A stretch of 64,000 bases of DNA from 79-D21 sp964521575 (GTDB lineage Bacteria; Synergistota; Synergistia; Synergistales; 79-D21): NCBI GenBank assembly GCA_964521575.1, contig CAZFSR010000003.1:124001-188000 (forward strand), given 5' to 3'. This document shows positions 48,174-56,618 of the stretch, piece by piece (the first letter of the stretch is position 1; the number at the start of each line of letters is the position of its first letter). The translations under genes and the position numbers were made by a program. The notes beneath the pieces were generated by a model, which was not told where the DNA came from, did no database searches, and saw only the letters and a program-made list of their open reading frames with translations.

Positions 48174-49157
48174 TTGCCGGACTTGCCGAAAATCGCTTTC
48201 ATCGTTGCAGGCGGAACGATTGGAATGCTATACAGCGAAAGGCACGGGGGACATGTCCCAAGCCTGGGGGCAGAGGAAATGATGAAATGGATCCCTCCTT
48301 CCGTGCCCTGCGAGATCGTTCCCTACGACTGGGCCCGCCAGCCAAGCTGCCACTATACGATCGGCATGACGACCGATCTCGTGGAACTCCTCCGCAAGAC
48401 CATCAAGGAAGGGATCCAGGGCATCGTCGTCACCTGCGGGACTGACCTGATGGAAGAGATGGCCTACCTCACGGATCTTCTCTGGCCCTACCCGCAACCC
48501 GTCGTCTTCACCGGGGCGATGCTGCCTTCCGACTGCCCCGGAAGCGATTCGAGCCTCAATCTGGCTCAGGCCTTCATCGCGGCTTCCTCGGAAAGATGTT
48601 GGGGGCAGGGTGTGACCGTCTGTTTCCAGGACCAGCTTTTTGCCGCCTCGGAAGTCCGCAAGGTCCACAGTTCCCGCAGGGACGCCTTCGAATCCCCGGG
48701 AAGAGGCCCCATTGCAGAGATCGTCCAGGACAGGGTCCTTCTATGCAGAACCCCCTTCAGGAGCGCGACGCTCGGCGAGTATGTCACACCCGCCAGGGAG
48801 ATCGAGCTGGTGTGGGCAGCCCTGGGTTGCGGTGAACGACTTCTCGGTTGCCTTTCCAAGGGACCCGACCTTGACGGCCTCGTCCTTGCCGGCACGGGTT
48901 CAGGGAATGTGCCTCCCTCCTGGCAGCCTCATATCCGTGCCTTCCTCAAGAGGGAAATCCCCGTTGTCATCACCTCGAGATGCTCCCAGGGACGCGTCGG
49001 CCGCATGTACGGTTACGAGGGAAGCGCCAAGCGGCTCATCGAAATGGGAGTCCTGGACGGCGGGGGATTGAGGCCCACACAGGCACGCCTGAAACTGGCC
49101 GTCGGACTTGGCGGCGGGCTGAAGGCCAAGTCCCTCCAGCTTTACCTTCTCAATTGA
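48174..49157 (+). CDS. asparaginase family protein
   Basis: About 327 residues. The N-terminal nucleophile motif is VAGGTIGM, the second motif reads VVTCGTDLMEE where most relatives have THGTDTMEE, and GAMLPSDCPGSD and EVRKVHSSRRDAF follow. It probably hydrolyses asparagine or a related amide to aspartate and ammonia. The His-to-Cys and Thr-to-Leu changes around the second motif may shift specificity. I chose TTG 48174 behind GGAGGGAG; an ATG at 48150 is in frame but poorly served. Confidence 0.82.
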   Translation: MPDLPKIAFIVAGGTIGMLYSERHGGHVPSLGAEEMMKWIPPSVPCEIVPYDWARQPSCHYTIGMTTDLVELLRKTIKEGIQGIVVTCGTDLMEEMAYLTDLLWPYPQPVVFTGAMLPSDCPGSDSSLNLAQAFIAASSERCWGQGVTVCFQDQLFAASEVRKVHSSRRDAFESPGRGPIAEIVQDRVLLCRTPFRSATLGEYVTPAREIELVWAALGCGERLLGCLSKGPDLDGLVLAGTGSGNVPPSWQPHIRAFLKREIPVVITSRCSQGRVGRMYGYEGSAKRLIEMGVLDGGGLRPTQARLKLAVGLGGGLKAKSLQLYLLN

Positions 49158-49189
49158 AGGGGAAGGCTCACCAGGCCAGGTCCAAGAGG

Positions 49190-49231
49190 AAAAGGGGCGG
49201 GACCCGCAACAAAAAACCTCCCGCCTCTTTT
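49190..49231. terminator. bidirectional terminator between the asparaginase and TauE-like genes
   Basis: A 13-bp stem (49190-49202 with 49219-49231) has four A residues at its base on one side and four T residues on the other, giving T-runs on both strands. Confidence 0.75.
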
Positions 49232-49258
49232 CGTTTCCCGGCAGTCTTCTTCTTTTCA

Positions 49259-50011
49259 TCAAAAGCGGAAAGCATCCCAGAGCATCTTGACTGCACTGGC
49301 AACGACCACGACGGCCAGGATCCGGCGGATCACCCGGTTTCCCCTTGCCACCGTGAAACGTGCCCCAAAATGGGCGCCGATCATGCTCCCGAAGGCAAGC
49401 ACCAAGCCCGTTCCCAGGCGAACCATGCCGTTTGAAGCGAAAAGGGTCAGGCTGACCGCAGTGAAGCATCCGACGATGAACACCTTCTCGGCGTTCGCCT
49501 GGACGAGGTCCCGTCCTCCCAGCCCGGCAAGGGCCCAAATGAGGAAAAAACCGACTCCAGCCTGAACAAAGCCTCCATACACCCCGATCAGGAAAAAAAG
49601 GGAGAAGTTGATCCATCCCGCCAGCCGGACCTCTCTTCTTTCTTCCCACATGCCGGGCCGGAAAACCAGCAACACCGCCATCACCAGGATCAGCAGGGCA
49701 ATCGCCCCGCGCAATAGGTTCTCGTCAAGCCGGATCGCAACGAAGGTTCCCGCCAGAGATCCCAAGATGGCCGGGAAAACCGACGGCAGGATACTCCGAA
49801 CATCCAGCGCTCCTTCGCGAATGAAACCACGACTGGCTGAAAGGCTCTGGAGCAGGATCGCAACACGGTTGGTGGCGTTTGCCACTCCCATGTCCATCCC
49901 TGAAAACACCAATAGGGGCAGGACCAACAGGCTTCCTCCCCCGGCAACGGTGTTCAGGAAACCCGAGAGAATGCCTGAAAGAAAAATCAGAAAAGGGAAG
50001 AAACCGGCCAT
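49259..50011 (-). CDS. TauE/SafE family permease
   Basis: A 250-residue inner-membrane protein with about eight hydrophobic segments. The N-terminal GFLNTVAGGGSLLVLPLL and second-repeat GVYGGFVQAGVGFFLI motifs are characteristic of the TauE/SafE (DUF81) family, exporters of sulfite or organosulfonates. Substrate unknown. ATG at 50011 behind GGAGGCGTC. Confidence 0.88.
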   Translation of the reverse strand: MAGFFPFLIFLSGILSGFLNTVAGGGSLLVLPLLVFSGMDMGVANATNRVAILLQSLSASRGFIREGALDVRSILPSVFPAILGSLAGTFVAIRLDENLLRGAIALLILVMAVLLVFRPGMWEERREVRLAGWINFSLFFLIGVYGGFVQAGVGFFLIWALAGLGGRDLVQANAEKVFIVGCFTAVSLTLFASNGMVRLGTGLVLAFGSMIGAHFGARFTVARGNRVIRRILAVVVVASAVKMLWDAFRF

Positions 50012-50079
50012 GACGCCTCCATCTGGTTTTATTATGGTAAACTAATGTCGTGATCGATATTTTCCCCGGGGGTGATGCC

Positions 50080-50505
50080 ATGAGATACGCGGTCACGAAC
50101 GAGCTCATCGCGATACGGCTGTCTGAAGGCGAGGAATTGAACCGTTCGATCAGCCAGGTTTGCGAGGAATACGCCGTCGATTCGGCAGTCATCCTTTCCG
50201 CGGCCGGTTTTGTCCGGAACGTGACCTTCGGCTGGTTCACCGGGAAAGAATACCTCATGGAGACCCACAACGAGATCTTCGAACTGCTTTCTCTAAGCGG
50301 GGACATCAGCTACAAGGAAGGCAAGCTTTACCCCCATATCCACACCGTTCTGGGGAGAAAAGACCACACCACGATCGGCGGGCACATCCTCTCCGCCGTC
50401 GTCGATCACAACCTTGAACTCTTCATCAAGCCATTGCAGTCGATCCGGCTCGGAAGGGCTTTCGACGGCTGGTTTGAGGCGATCGTGCCAGAAAAGCGAA
50501 CGTAG
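50080..50505 (+). CDS. PPC/DUF296 domain protein
   Basis: A 141-residue single-domain protein of the PPC (plant and prokaryote conserved, DUF296) type. Marks include ELNRSISQVCEEYAV, AVILSAAGFVRNVTFGWF and LYPHIHTVLGRKDHTTIGGHIL, whose His residues fit the family metal site. Bacterial members form trimers of unclear function. ATG at 50080 behind GGGGGTGATGCC. Confidence 0.85.
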   Translation: MRYAVTNELIAIRLSEGEELNRSISQVCEEYAVDSAVILSAAGFVRNVTFGWFTGKEYLMETHNEIFELLSLSGDISYKEGKLYPHIHTVLGRKDHTTIGGHILSAVVDHNLELFIKPLQSIRLGRAFDGWFEAIVPEKRT

Positions 50506-50512
50506 GTAGGGT

Positions 50513-51037
50513 TCAGTTCTGGGGGAGAGGGTCATTCGACCCTTTCCCCTCTTTTTTTATCGTAGCTCGCCTACCCCCCGTCAGCCGCAGGAGCTCTTCC
50601 GGGGAAACGGGAAAGAAGGCGTGGTCCGTTCCTGCGGCGGCCCAGACTGTATCCTGAAGGAAAAGGTCCTCGTCGAGGAACGCTTCAAGGCGAACCGGGT
50701 ATCCGACTGGAGGAACCCCTCCGACGGCGAAGCCCGAGAACTCGAACACGGTCTCCGGAGCTGCCATGGATACTTTTTTTACACCCGAAAGCAACTTCCG
50801 GACCGCTTTTAGGTCCACTCGGTTGACGCCGCTCATCAGGGCAAGCACGAAATTCCCGTCTGCCCGAAGAACGATGCTCTTCAGAATTGCCTCGGCCGGT
50901 GCCCCCACTGCCTTCGAAGCGTCTTCAACCGTGAAAATCGTCTCCCGGCTGTAAAGGATCGTACCCTGGTAGCCTGCCTGATCGAGGAATTGCCTCACCT
51001 TTTCGATGGGATCCGCCGTTTCCAGCCTGCCGCTCAT
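50513..51037 (-). CDS. YbaK/ProX-type aminoacyl-tRNA deacylase
   Basis: A 174-residue editing-domain protein. Family features are VEDASKAVGAPAEAILKSIVLRAD-type text (visible as DASKAVGAPAEAILKS), FVLALMSGVNRVD, and GYPVRLEAFLDEDL. It removes wrong amino acids from tRNA, usually Cys or Ala from tRNA-Pro. ATG at 51037 behind GGAAAGGAG. Confidence 0.9.
   Translation of the reverse strand: MSGRLETADPIEKVRQFLDQAGYQGTILYSRETIFTVEDASKAVGAPAEAILKSIVLRADGNFVLALMSGVNRVDLKAVRKLLSGVKKVSMAAPETVFEFSGFAVGGVPPVGYPVRLEAFLDEDLFLQDTVWAAAGTDHAFFPVSPEELLRLTGGRRATIKKEGKGSNDPLPQN
50521..50558 (+). terminator. terminator of the PPC-domain gene
   Basis: GGGGAGAGGGTC pairs with GACCCTTTCCCC around ATTC, followed by seven T residues. 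It lies inside the 3' end of the convergent YbaK-like gene. Confidence 0.85.
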
Positions 51038-51072
51038 TTTCGATTCTCCTTTCCCGCCGGTCCCGGTTTACC

Positions 51073-53031
51073 TTACCGTCCCTCTAGAGCTTTGTAGACG
51101 GCATAGTTCCCCATGACCTTCCGGACATAATCATTCGTTTCAGGGTAGGGAATCCCTTCGACCCATTCCTCCAGGTTTTCCGGTTTCCCGTTCCATTTTG
51201 CAACCGATCCTCCCCCGGCGTTGTAGGCCGCAAGGGCTTTTTCCACCGAGCCGAAGCTTTGCAGGTGACGGGCCAGGTGCGCTGCTCCCAGAAGGATATT
51301 GGCCTTCGGGGACCAGAAATCCGTCCCCCCGATGCCGGTCTTCTCCGCCTCGCCCTTCGCGGTTGCCGGCATCAGCTGCATCAACCCCATCGCACCCGCC
51401 GAACTGACCGCGCCAGCATCGAAGGCGCTTTCCTGCCGCATCACCGCCCAAAGGAGCAAGGGATCGAGACCGAAGCGCCGAGCCGCCTCCCCGACCTCCG
51501 AAGCGTAGGCTTTCGGATACGCCAGGGAAAGGAACTCCGGCGTGAGGGTCTCCCCCTTGGGAAGACGGAGACTCGCTCTTGCAGCCAGGCGGACGGATTC
51601 GGCAAAATCACCGTTCCACGCCGCCAGCCAGGCCGCTCTCGCCAGGTATTGCCCCCCGCCTTTCGCTTCAAGCCGCAATTTCGCATAGGAGACGAACCCC
51701 CAGGATTCGAGAGGCTCTACGCCGACGGCCCAGTTCTTCCTCTTCATCGCCGCAAGCCCCGGCGGACCTTGAGGAAAAACTCGCCAGGCGTATACGGACA
51801 AAGGCTCCTGGGCAGCCAGCCTCGCTTCCCAGCCGCGCGCGAGGGTCTCATTCCCCGTTTTCCTGGCGCTGCGGGCCAGCCAATAGAGCAACCGGGCCCT
51901 TTCAAGCCCTTCCGGCACACCGTCAAGGGCCTTTTCCCATAGCGCTCCGGCCTTTTCGGGCTCCCCCGCATCCCATTCCTTCCACCCCAGCTGCCAGCGA
52001 AGCCGAGAGGCGGCCCCACCCGACGGGAACCTGCGAAGGAGTTCGCCTGCCCATTCCGACATTGGGGTCATCCCCTCCAGGCTGGCCAGCGAGAGCAACG
52101 CCGCTTCGGCGGGTGCGCTTTCTCCGCGGGAGAGCCTTTCCAACGCCGCTCTTGCCTCGGGAAGTCCACCGGACGAAGCCGTCGCAATTCGCCGAACGGA
52201 AGAGACGGCATACGACCCCCCTTCCTGGGCAAGACTTTCCCAGATCAAAACGGACTCCGCGCGCCGTCCTCCGCGATAGAGCGAAAGGGCATGCCAAAAC
52301 TTCCCTTTGGCCGAAAGCCCTGGCTTTCCGTCCTCGGTGGGAGGGACAGCCTCGAAAAAAGCCACCGCCTCAAGGGGGTTCCCCGAAAGCGCCGACGCGA
52401 CGCCGAGCGCTTCAGTTGCCGCGATTGATTTTCGGGCCCCAGGCCGTTTCAGGAATTCGAGGGCTTTCGCATCGAGGGGTTGGATCTCGAGCAGCTCCAA
52501 GGCATCTTTCTCCGTGCCCTTCGACGACGAAAGCAGCAGTGACAAAGCCTGGACCTTCTTTCCACTATCCGGGCCCGAGGCCTCCAGCATCTTCCGGGAC
52601 CATACCCCCTTCTCCGGGGGGAGGGAAAGCCTCTCGCAAAGATACGCAAGGTAATAACGCAACTCTTCCGGAAGTCTGGAGTTCCAGAGGGTTTTCGCCA
52701 GCCGTCCGGCTTCTTCTGCACGACCGGTCCTCTCCAGGCCGAGGGCCCGAAGCATGTCAGCATAGGGAACAACCGCTGCGGGAAGAGCCTTGCGGTAGCG
52801 GGTCAGGATTCCGACTGCGCCGACCCAATCCTGGCGGAGCCAGGCGGCGTTCGCGGCAAGGCAGGCTTCACGCGGCGTCCACCTGGGCCGGACCGAAAGA
52901 GCCTTGTCGAACTCGGCCCACCGTCTTTCGTAGAAGAGCTGGTCTAGCGGGGCGGAAGCCCTGGCCGGACCAATAGCGAAAACCACTACCGCAAGGGCGA
53001 GGCAGCCGATCGCCACAAGGCTTTTCCTCAT
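51073..53031 (-). CDS. soluble lytic murein transglycosylase (Slt-like)
   Basis: A 652-residue exported protein. A signal peptide (about 1-25) is followed by a long helical, Ala/Leu-rich superhelix (about 30-480) and a C-terminal lytic-transglycosylase domain with the catalytic Glu in MRQESAFDAGAVSSAGAMG-type text (MRQESAFDAG), LMQLMPATA and AYNAGGGSVAKW. It cleaves the peptidoglycan glycan strand to anhydro-muropeptides. Its ATG overlaps the stop of the DtxR-like gene, so the two are co-transcribed. Confidence 0.92.
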   Translation of the reverse strand: MRKSLVAIGCLALAVVVFAIGPARASAPLDQLFYERRWAEFDKALSVRPRWTPREACLAANAAWLRQDWVGAVGILTRYRKALPAAVVPYADMLRALGLERTGRAEEAGRLAKTLWNSRLPEELRYYLAYLCERLSLPPEKGVWSRKMLEASGPDSGKKVQALSLLLSSSKGTEKDALELLEIQPLDAKALEFLKRPGARKSIAATEALGVASALSGNPLEAVAFFEAVPPTEDGKPGLSAKGKFWHALSLYRGGRRAESVLIWESLAQEGGSYAVSSVRRIATASSGGLPEARAALERLSRGESAPAEAALLSLASLEGMTPMSEWAGELLRRFPSGGAASRLRWQLGWKEWDAGEPEKAGALWEKALDGVPEGLERARLLYWLARSARKTGNETLARGWEARLAAQEPLSVYAWRVFPQGPPGLAAMKRKNWAVGVEPLESWGFVSYAKLRLEAKGGGQYLARAAWLAAWNGDFAESVRLAARASLRLPKGETLTPEFLSLAYPKAYASEVGEAARRFGLDPLLLWAVMRQESAFDAGAVSSAGAMGLMQLMPATAKGEAEKTGIGGTDFWSPKANILLGAAHLARHLQSFGSVEKALAAYNAGGGSVAKWNGKPENLEEWVEGIPYPETNDYVRKVMGNYAVYKALEGR

Positions 53032-53528
53032 GGCCCGTTCCCTCTGCCTGGCCCGTCGCAGCTTTCCTGCCGATGAACGCAGGAGCAGGGGAGACTTTTT
53101 CCCGTCTCTACGAAAAGCCTGAACTGTTCAAGCCATCGCGGACGCCCCCACTCGCAAAGGTCGACAAAACGGATGAAAGCCAGGAACCTCTCCAGGCACA
53201 CCGGCGAGATGTAGTGTTCCATCGCGCAGGCATTGTGTTCGGCTTCCTCTTCGCTTAGGCCGAGAACCTCGCGCAGGAAGTCCCTGATCGAAACCTCCTT
53301 CTCCACCAATCGGCTTGCCACTGAGCTGCCTTCCTCGGTCAGCGTAAGGTAGCCGTAAGGCTCTTGCTGGACATACCCCTTGGCTTTCAGGCTCGCCAGG
53401 ATACCGACAACCGTCGGGGCCCTGACTTCCATGATGACGGACAGGTCCTTCACTCGGACGACCTTGCGTTCTTTCAGCAACTTGTATATGGTCTTCAGGT
53501 AGTCTTCACCTCGGGCCGTCAGTTCCAT
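53028..53528 (-). CDS. DtxR/MntR-family metal-dependent repressor
   Basis: A 166-residue regulator. The winged HTH spans about 8-65 (VRVKDLSVIMEVRAPTVVGI), and the dimerisation region has metal-site text EEEAEHNACAMEHYIS. The C-terminal tail carries CSC and a third Cys, unlike short MntR proteins, and lacks an SH3-like domain. It probably senses Mn, Fe or another divalent metal. It lies 4 nt into the lytic transglycosylase gene, so it may control that enzyme as well as itself. Confidence 0.87.
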   Translation of the reverse strand: MELTARGEDYLKTIYKLLKERKVVRVKDLSVIMEVRAPTVVGILASLKAKGYVQQEPYGYLTLTEEGSSVASRLVEKEVSIRDFLREVLGLSEEEAEHNACAMEHYISPVCLERFLAFIRFVDLCEWGRPRWLEQFRLFVETGKSLPCSCVHRQESCDGPGRGNGP

Positions 53529-53566
53529 ATATTAGCCCTCCCTATTTTTTTTAGGACACCGGTTCG

Positions 53567-53595
53567 AGTATCGCCCAGAGCCGCCGGTGAGTCAA
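53567..53595 (-). promoter_or_regulatory. promoter of the DtxR-like gene
   Basis: TTGACT (53595-53590), 17-nt spacer, GATACT (53572-53567). An imperfect inverted repeat CCTA-T7-TAGG at 53541-53555 lies near the predicted start of transcription and could be the operator. Confidence 0.5.
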
Positions 53596-53606
53596 GGAGA
53601 GACTGA

Positions 53607-54482
53607 ATGAACGAAGAAACGCTACTCGGAACTTTTGCCACGCTCGCCTCCGCCTGGGAAGTCCAGGTCGGCCCCAAGCCTGGCCTTGTCGATCCCTTTG
53701 GAAGCGGAGCCCACGACGACATGGACTACATCACCTTCCTGTCGAGCCTCTGTGCGATTTCTCCCTTCTGGGCCCTTCAGGCGAAGGTCGGCCTGGAAGG
53801 GACTCCTCCCCGGAACGCGATGGACAGGCTGCGTCCGACCGGTTTGGAGATGGAAAGGGCGATGGCGGAAGCAACGGGAGGCGTGAACACCCACAAGGGC
53901 CTCATTTTTGCGCTTTCCCTTCTTCTTTTCGGCGCGGGAGCATCCCTTTCATCAACGGGAAAGATCGACCCGCGGAAAACCGCAGGCCTTGCGGCTGAAG
54001 CCGTTGAAGAATCCGTTCGGGCCGAGTTGGAAAACCTGTCCCGCCTCGGTCAGTCAGCAGGACGGACCCATGGCGAGAAACTGTTCCTGAAACACGGAAT
54101 CACGGGAATCCGAGGTGAGGCCTCTTCCGGCTTTCCTTCTGTCCTGGACCGGGGACTCCCGGCCTTGGAACGGGCTCTCGAAGCCGGTGCATCCCTGCAT
54201 GACGCGGCTTTGTGCGCCTTCTTCTCGATCGCTTCCGTTTGCGAGGACAGCAACGTCATCACCCGTGGCGGGCACGCGTTCTGGAAGGAATCCCACATCC
54301 CGAGGATGCAGGAGCTTTCCTACGTCCGTCCTCCCTATTCCCCGGACTTCATCCGGGATCTCCACCGGATTGACGCGGAGTATGCGTCCCTCCGGGTCAG
54401 CCCGGGCGGAGCAGCCGACCTTCTTAGCTGCACGCTCTTCCTCCATTGGGCACAGCTTGTCAACATGAGGCCTTTGAGTTAG
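53607..54482 (+). CDS. triphosphoribosyl-dephospho-CoA synthase family protein
   Basis: A 291-residue CitG/MdcB-type protein. Motifs include VGPKPGLVDPFGSGAH and ATGGVNTHKGLIF, both hallmarks of the family. CitG makes the prosthetic-group precursor of citrate lyase or malonate decarboxylase. No lyase subunit lies in the window, so it may serve a remote operon or a divergent pathway. ATG at 53607 behind GGAGAGACTG. Confidence 0.87.
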   Translation: MNEETLLGTFATLASAWEVQVGPKPGLVDPFGSGAHDDMDYITFLSSLCAISPFWALQAKVGLEGTPPRNAMDRLRPTGLEMERAMAEATGGVNTHKGLIFALSLLLFGAGASLSSTGKIDPRKTAGLAAEAVEESVRAELENLSRLGQSAGRTHGEKLFLKHGITGIRGEASSGFPSVLDRGLPALERALEAGASLHDAALCAFFSIASVCEDSNVITRGGHAFWKESHIPRMQELSYVRPPYSPDFIRDLHRIDAEYASLRVSPGGAADLLSCTLFLHWAQLVNMRPLS

Positions 54483-54512
54483 ATTATTTGAAAACAGAGG
54501 AGGGGTGATTCG

Positions 54513-54884
54513 ATGAGCCTGGGCCTTCGATTAAAAACGTTGAGAAAATCCAGCGGCCTGACCCAACAAAGCCTTGCTGAAAAAGTGGGGGTAAGCCGGA
54601 TCTACATCCAGGCCCTTGAAAGTAACCGTCGCCTTCCGTCCATGAAGTTGCTCCAGAAACTCGCCCTGGCCCTGGGCGTCGACGCCGCCGACATCGTCGA
54701 GACATTCAAGGGTGACCGGCAGAATCGTTTCCAGATCGAAGAACTCTGGAGCTCGGGGGAGGCCGTTGAACTCTGGTACAAGAGAAAACGCCTCTCCGCC
54801 GAAGAGATCCTTCTTGTCCGCCGGCTCGTCGATGCCGCGCTTTCCGATTGGGATGAAGGCCGCGAAGAACGAAAGGACTCCTGA
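54513..54884 (+). CDS. XRE-family HTH regulator
   Basis: A 123-residue protein with an N-terminal helix-turn-helix (about 4-60, LRLKTLRKSSGLTQQSLAEK then VSRIYIQALESNRRLPS). The C-terminal half is helical and may be the target of the overlapping ImmA/IrrE-type protease. ATG behind GAGGAGGGG. The next gene begins 32 nt inside its 3' end. Confidence 0.88.
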   Translation: MSLGLRLKTLRKSSGLTQQSLAEKVGVSRIYIQALESNRRLPSMKLLQKLALALGVDAADIVETFKGDRQNRFQIEELWSSGEAVELWYKRKRLSAEEILLVRRLVDAALSDWDEGREERKDS

Positions 54885-55284
54885 GGCGGTTCCCCGGGAC
54901 GCCGATTTTCCCTGCCCGCCGGAAACCTTGCCGGCTTGGGCCCTGGAAGAAGCGAAACCCTGGTGGAACTTGGACGACTTCGATCTGCTGGTCTATGCAG
55001 AACGGGCATGCGGCAGGACGCTCGAACTCAAGAAAGTTCCCCTGACAGACAATCTCTGGGGACTCCACGTCGCGCGGGGGGATCGTGCTCGCATCTACGT
55101 CAACAGCCTGCTTCCCCCCTTCTGGCAGCGCTTTGCATGTTTCCACGAGCTTTACCACCTCCTCTTCCACCCGCGCGGTGAGTCTTTCTGGGCACGGACG
55201 GCAACCCCTCTTTCCAGCTTCGAATACCAGGCCGACCTTTTCGCATGGGCCTGCATGCTCCCCGAGAGGCAAGAGGCGCAATGA
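54853..55284 (+). CDS. ImmA/IrrE-family metallo-endopeptidase
   Basis: A 143-residue protein with HELYHLLFHP, a zinc HExxH motif at about 99-103, and the typical FARE-like C-terminal text EYQADLFAWACMLP. Such proteases cleave or remove a partner XRE repressor under stress. The start is uncertain: the ATG at 54853 has a weak ribosome-binding site and an ATG at 54832 is in frame. It overlaps the XRE gene by 32 nt and the next start as ATGA. Confidence 0.85.
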   Translation: MKAAKNERTPEAVPRDADFPCPPETLPAWALEEAKPWWNLDDFDLLVYAERACGRTLELKKVPLTDNLWGLHVARGDRARIYVNSLLPPFWQRFACFHELYHLLFHPRGESFWARTATPLSSFEYQADLFAWACMLPERQEAQ

Positions 55285-56276
55285 AGTTTTTGAAGTCCCT
55301 CCCCTTCTTCCTCCCGATGGCCGGGTGTAAGCGGCGCTGCGTCTACTGCGACCAGTCCCGCATCACCGGGGAATCTTCCGTCCCGACTCCTGGTGAAATC
55401 CGCCATGCCCTTGGGCAACTGGACGAACCCGTTGAAATCGGATTTTTTGGCGGCAGTTTCACTTGCCTGCCGCCAGAACTGGTCGATTCCTACCTCGAGG
55501 CAACCCAGGCCGCACCGGACGGAAGTACCCTCCGTTTCTCGACCCATCCCTTGTGCCTGTCACCAGAGATCCTCGACCGCCTGAAAACCGCCACCCGGCA
55601 ACACTGCCCTATCGCCTGCGTGGAGTTGGGGGTCAGTTCCCTGAACGACGCGGTTCTCGAATCCTGCGGTAGAGAGTACTCGGGCAAAGTAGCCCTGCAA
55701 GCCTTCGAACTGCTGGCAAGGGAAGGCTTGCCGGCGGGTGCCCAACTCATGATTGGTCTTCCCGGGCAGGATCTTGATTCCACGCTCGACGACCTGCGGT
55801 GCCTGGCGCGATTTAAGGGACCACGGTCCATGGACCTGCGCCTTTACCCTTGCCTCGTCCTGCGGGGAACTCCTCTTGAAAGGCTTTGGAGGTCGGGCTT
55901 CTACGCCCCCCTCGAAACGGAATCGGCTGCACGCTGGGCCGGCCGTCTGCTGCTTGAAGCCCTGGACCTCGGGTTCAACATCTTGCGGGTGGGCCTGACC
56001 GAAACAAGCGCACTTTCCTCTTCGGTGATTGCCGGTCCTCACCACCCGGCCTTCGGAGAGCTTGCATGGGGAGAATGCCTGGCGCGCCTCTTGACGCGGA
56101 ATTCACCGGACGGCCCCTGGGTTGAGCACCGTAAAAGGCGTTCTCTTTTCGAGGGGCATGGAAAGAGGGGACTTCTAAGGCTGGCCGAGCTCTCGGCGGG
56201 AAAGGACACGGAGGAGACAGGGCGTATCTTGTTCTGGCCCGGCGGGAAGACCTCCCGGAAAAAGCTCAACGGGTGA
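55281..56276 (+). CDS. radical SAM protein (Elp3-like N-terminus)
   Basis: A 331-residue radical SAM protein. The cluster motif CKRRCVYC is near residue 16, followed by EIGFFGGSFTCL and AQLMIGLPGQDLDSTLDD, in the style of the Elp3/MiaB-like group. No GNAT domain is present, so it is not a full Elp3. Reaction unknown. ATG overlaps the peptidase stop as ATGA, so XRE, peptidase and this gene form one unit. Confidence 0.85.
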   Translation: MKFLKSLPFFLPMAGCKRRCVYCDQSRITGESSVPTPGEIRHALGQLDEPVEIGFFGGSFTCLPPELVDSYLEATQAAPDGSTLRFSTHPLCLSPEILDRLKTATRQHCPIACVELGVSSLNDAVLESCGREYSGKVALQAFELLAREGLPAGAQLMIGLPGQDLDSTLDDLRCLARFKGPRSMDLRLYPCLVLRGTPLERLWRSGFYAPLETESAARWAGRLLLEALDLGFNILRVGLTETSALSSSVIAGPHHPAFGELAWGECLARLLTRNSPDGPWVEHRKRRSLFEGHGKRGLLRLAELSAGKDTEETGRILFWPGGKTSRKKLNG

Positions 56277-56618
56277 AACGGAAAGAAACCGGGACCGACA
56301 GGGCGAGGCCTGGTCGAGGATACCCCTGGAATCGGCGTCATGAACCGAATCCCCGATGGGCGCGGCTCAACGGCGTTTTAAGCCTTCTTTCTGTGAACTA
56401 AAACCATGTCCCGGCTTTCCTGCCAGTCTCCTGCCTCAACGGAATCTCAACGCGCAGTGCAGGCTCCGCGTGCTTTCCCAACCTCCCTTTCTTGCATCCC
56501 GGCGGCGAAATCCTTTCACTCTTTCTTCAAAATATATGGTTGACAACTCGAAAATCGAACTCTAAACTGAATGCCGTATACTTGACCTTTTGTTTAATAT
56601 ATCGGGAGGAATGACGGC
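56277..56618. other. intergenic region holding the RpiR-family gene promoter
   Basis: About 340 bp without a gene I can support. TTGACA (56540-56545), 17-nt spacer, TAAACT (56563-56568) is a good promoter for the regulator gene downstream. I see no clear terminator for the radical SAM gene. Confidence 0.6.
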
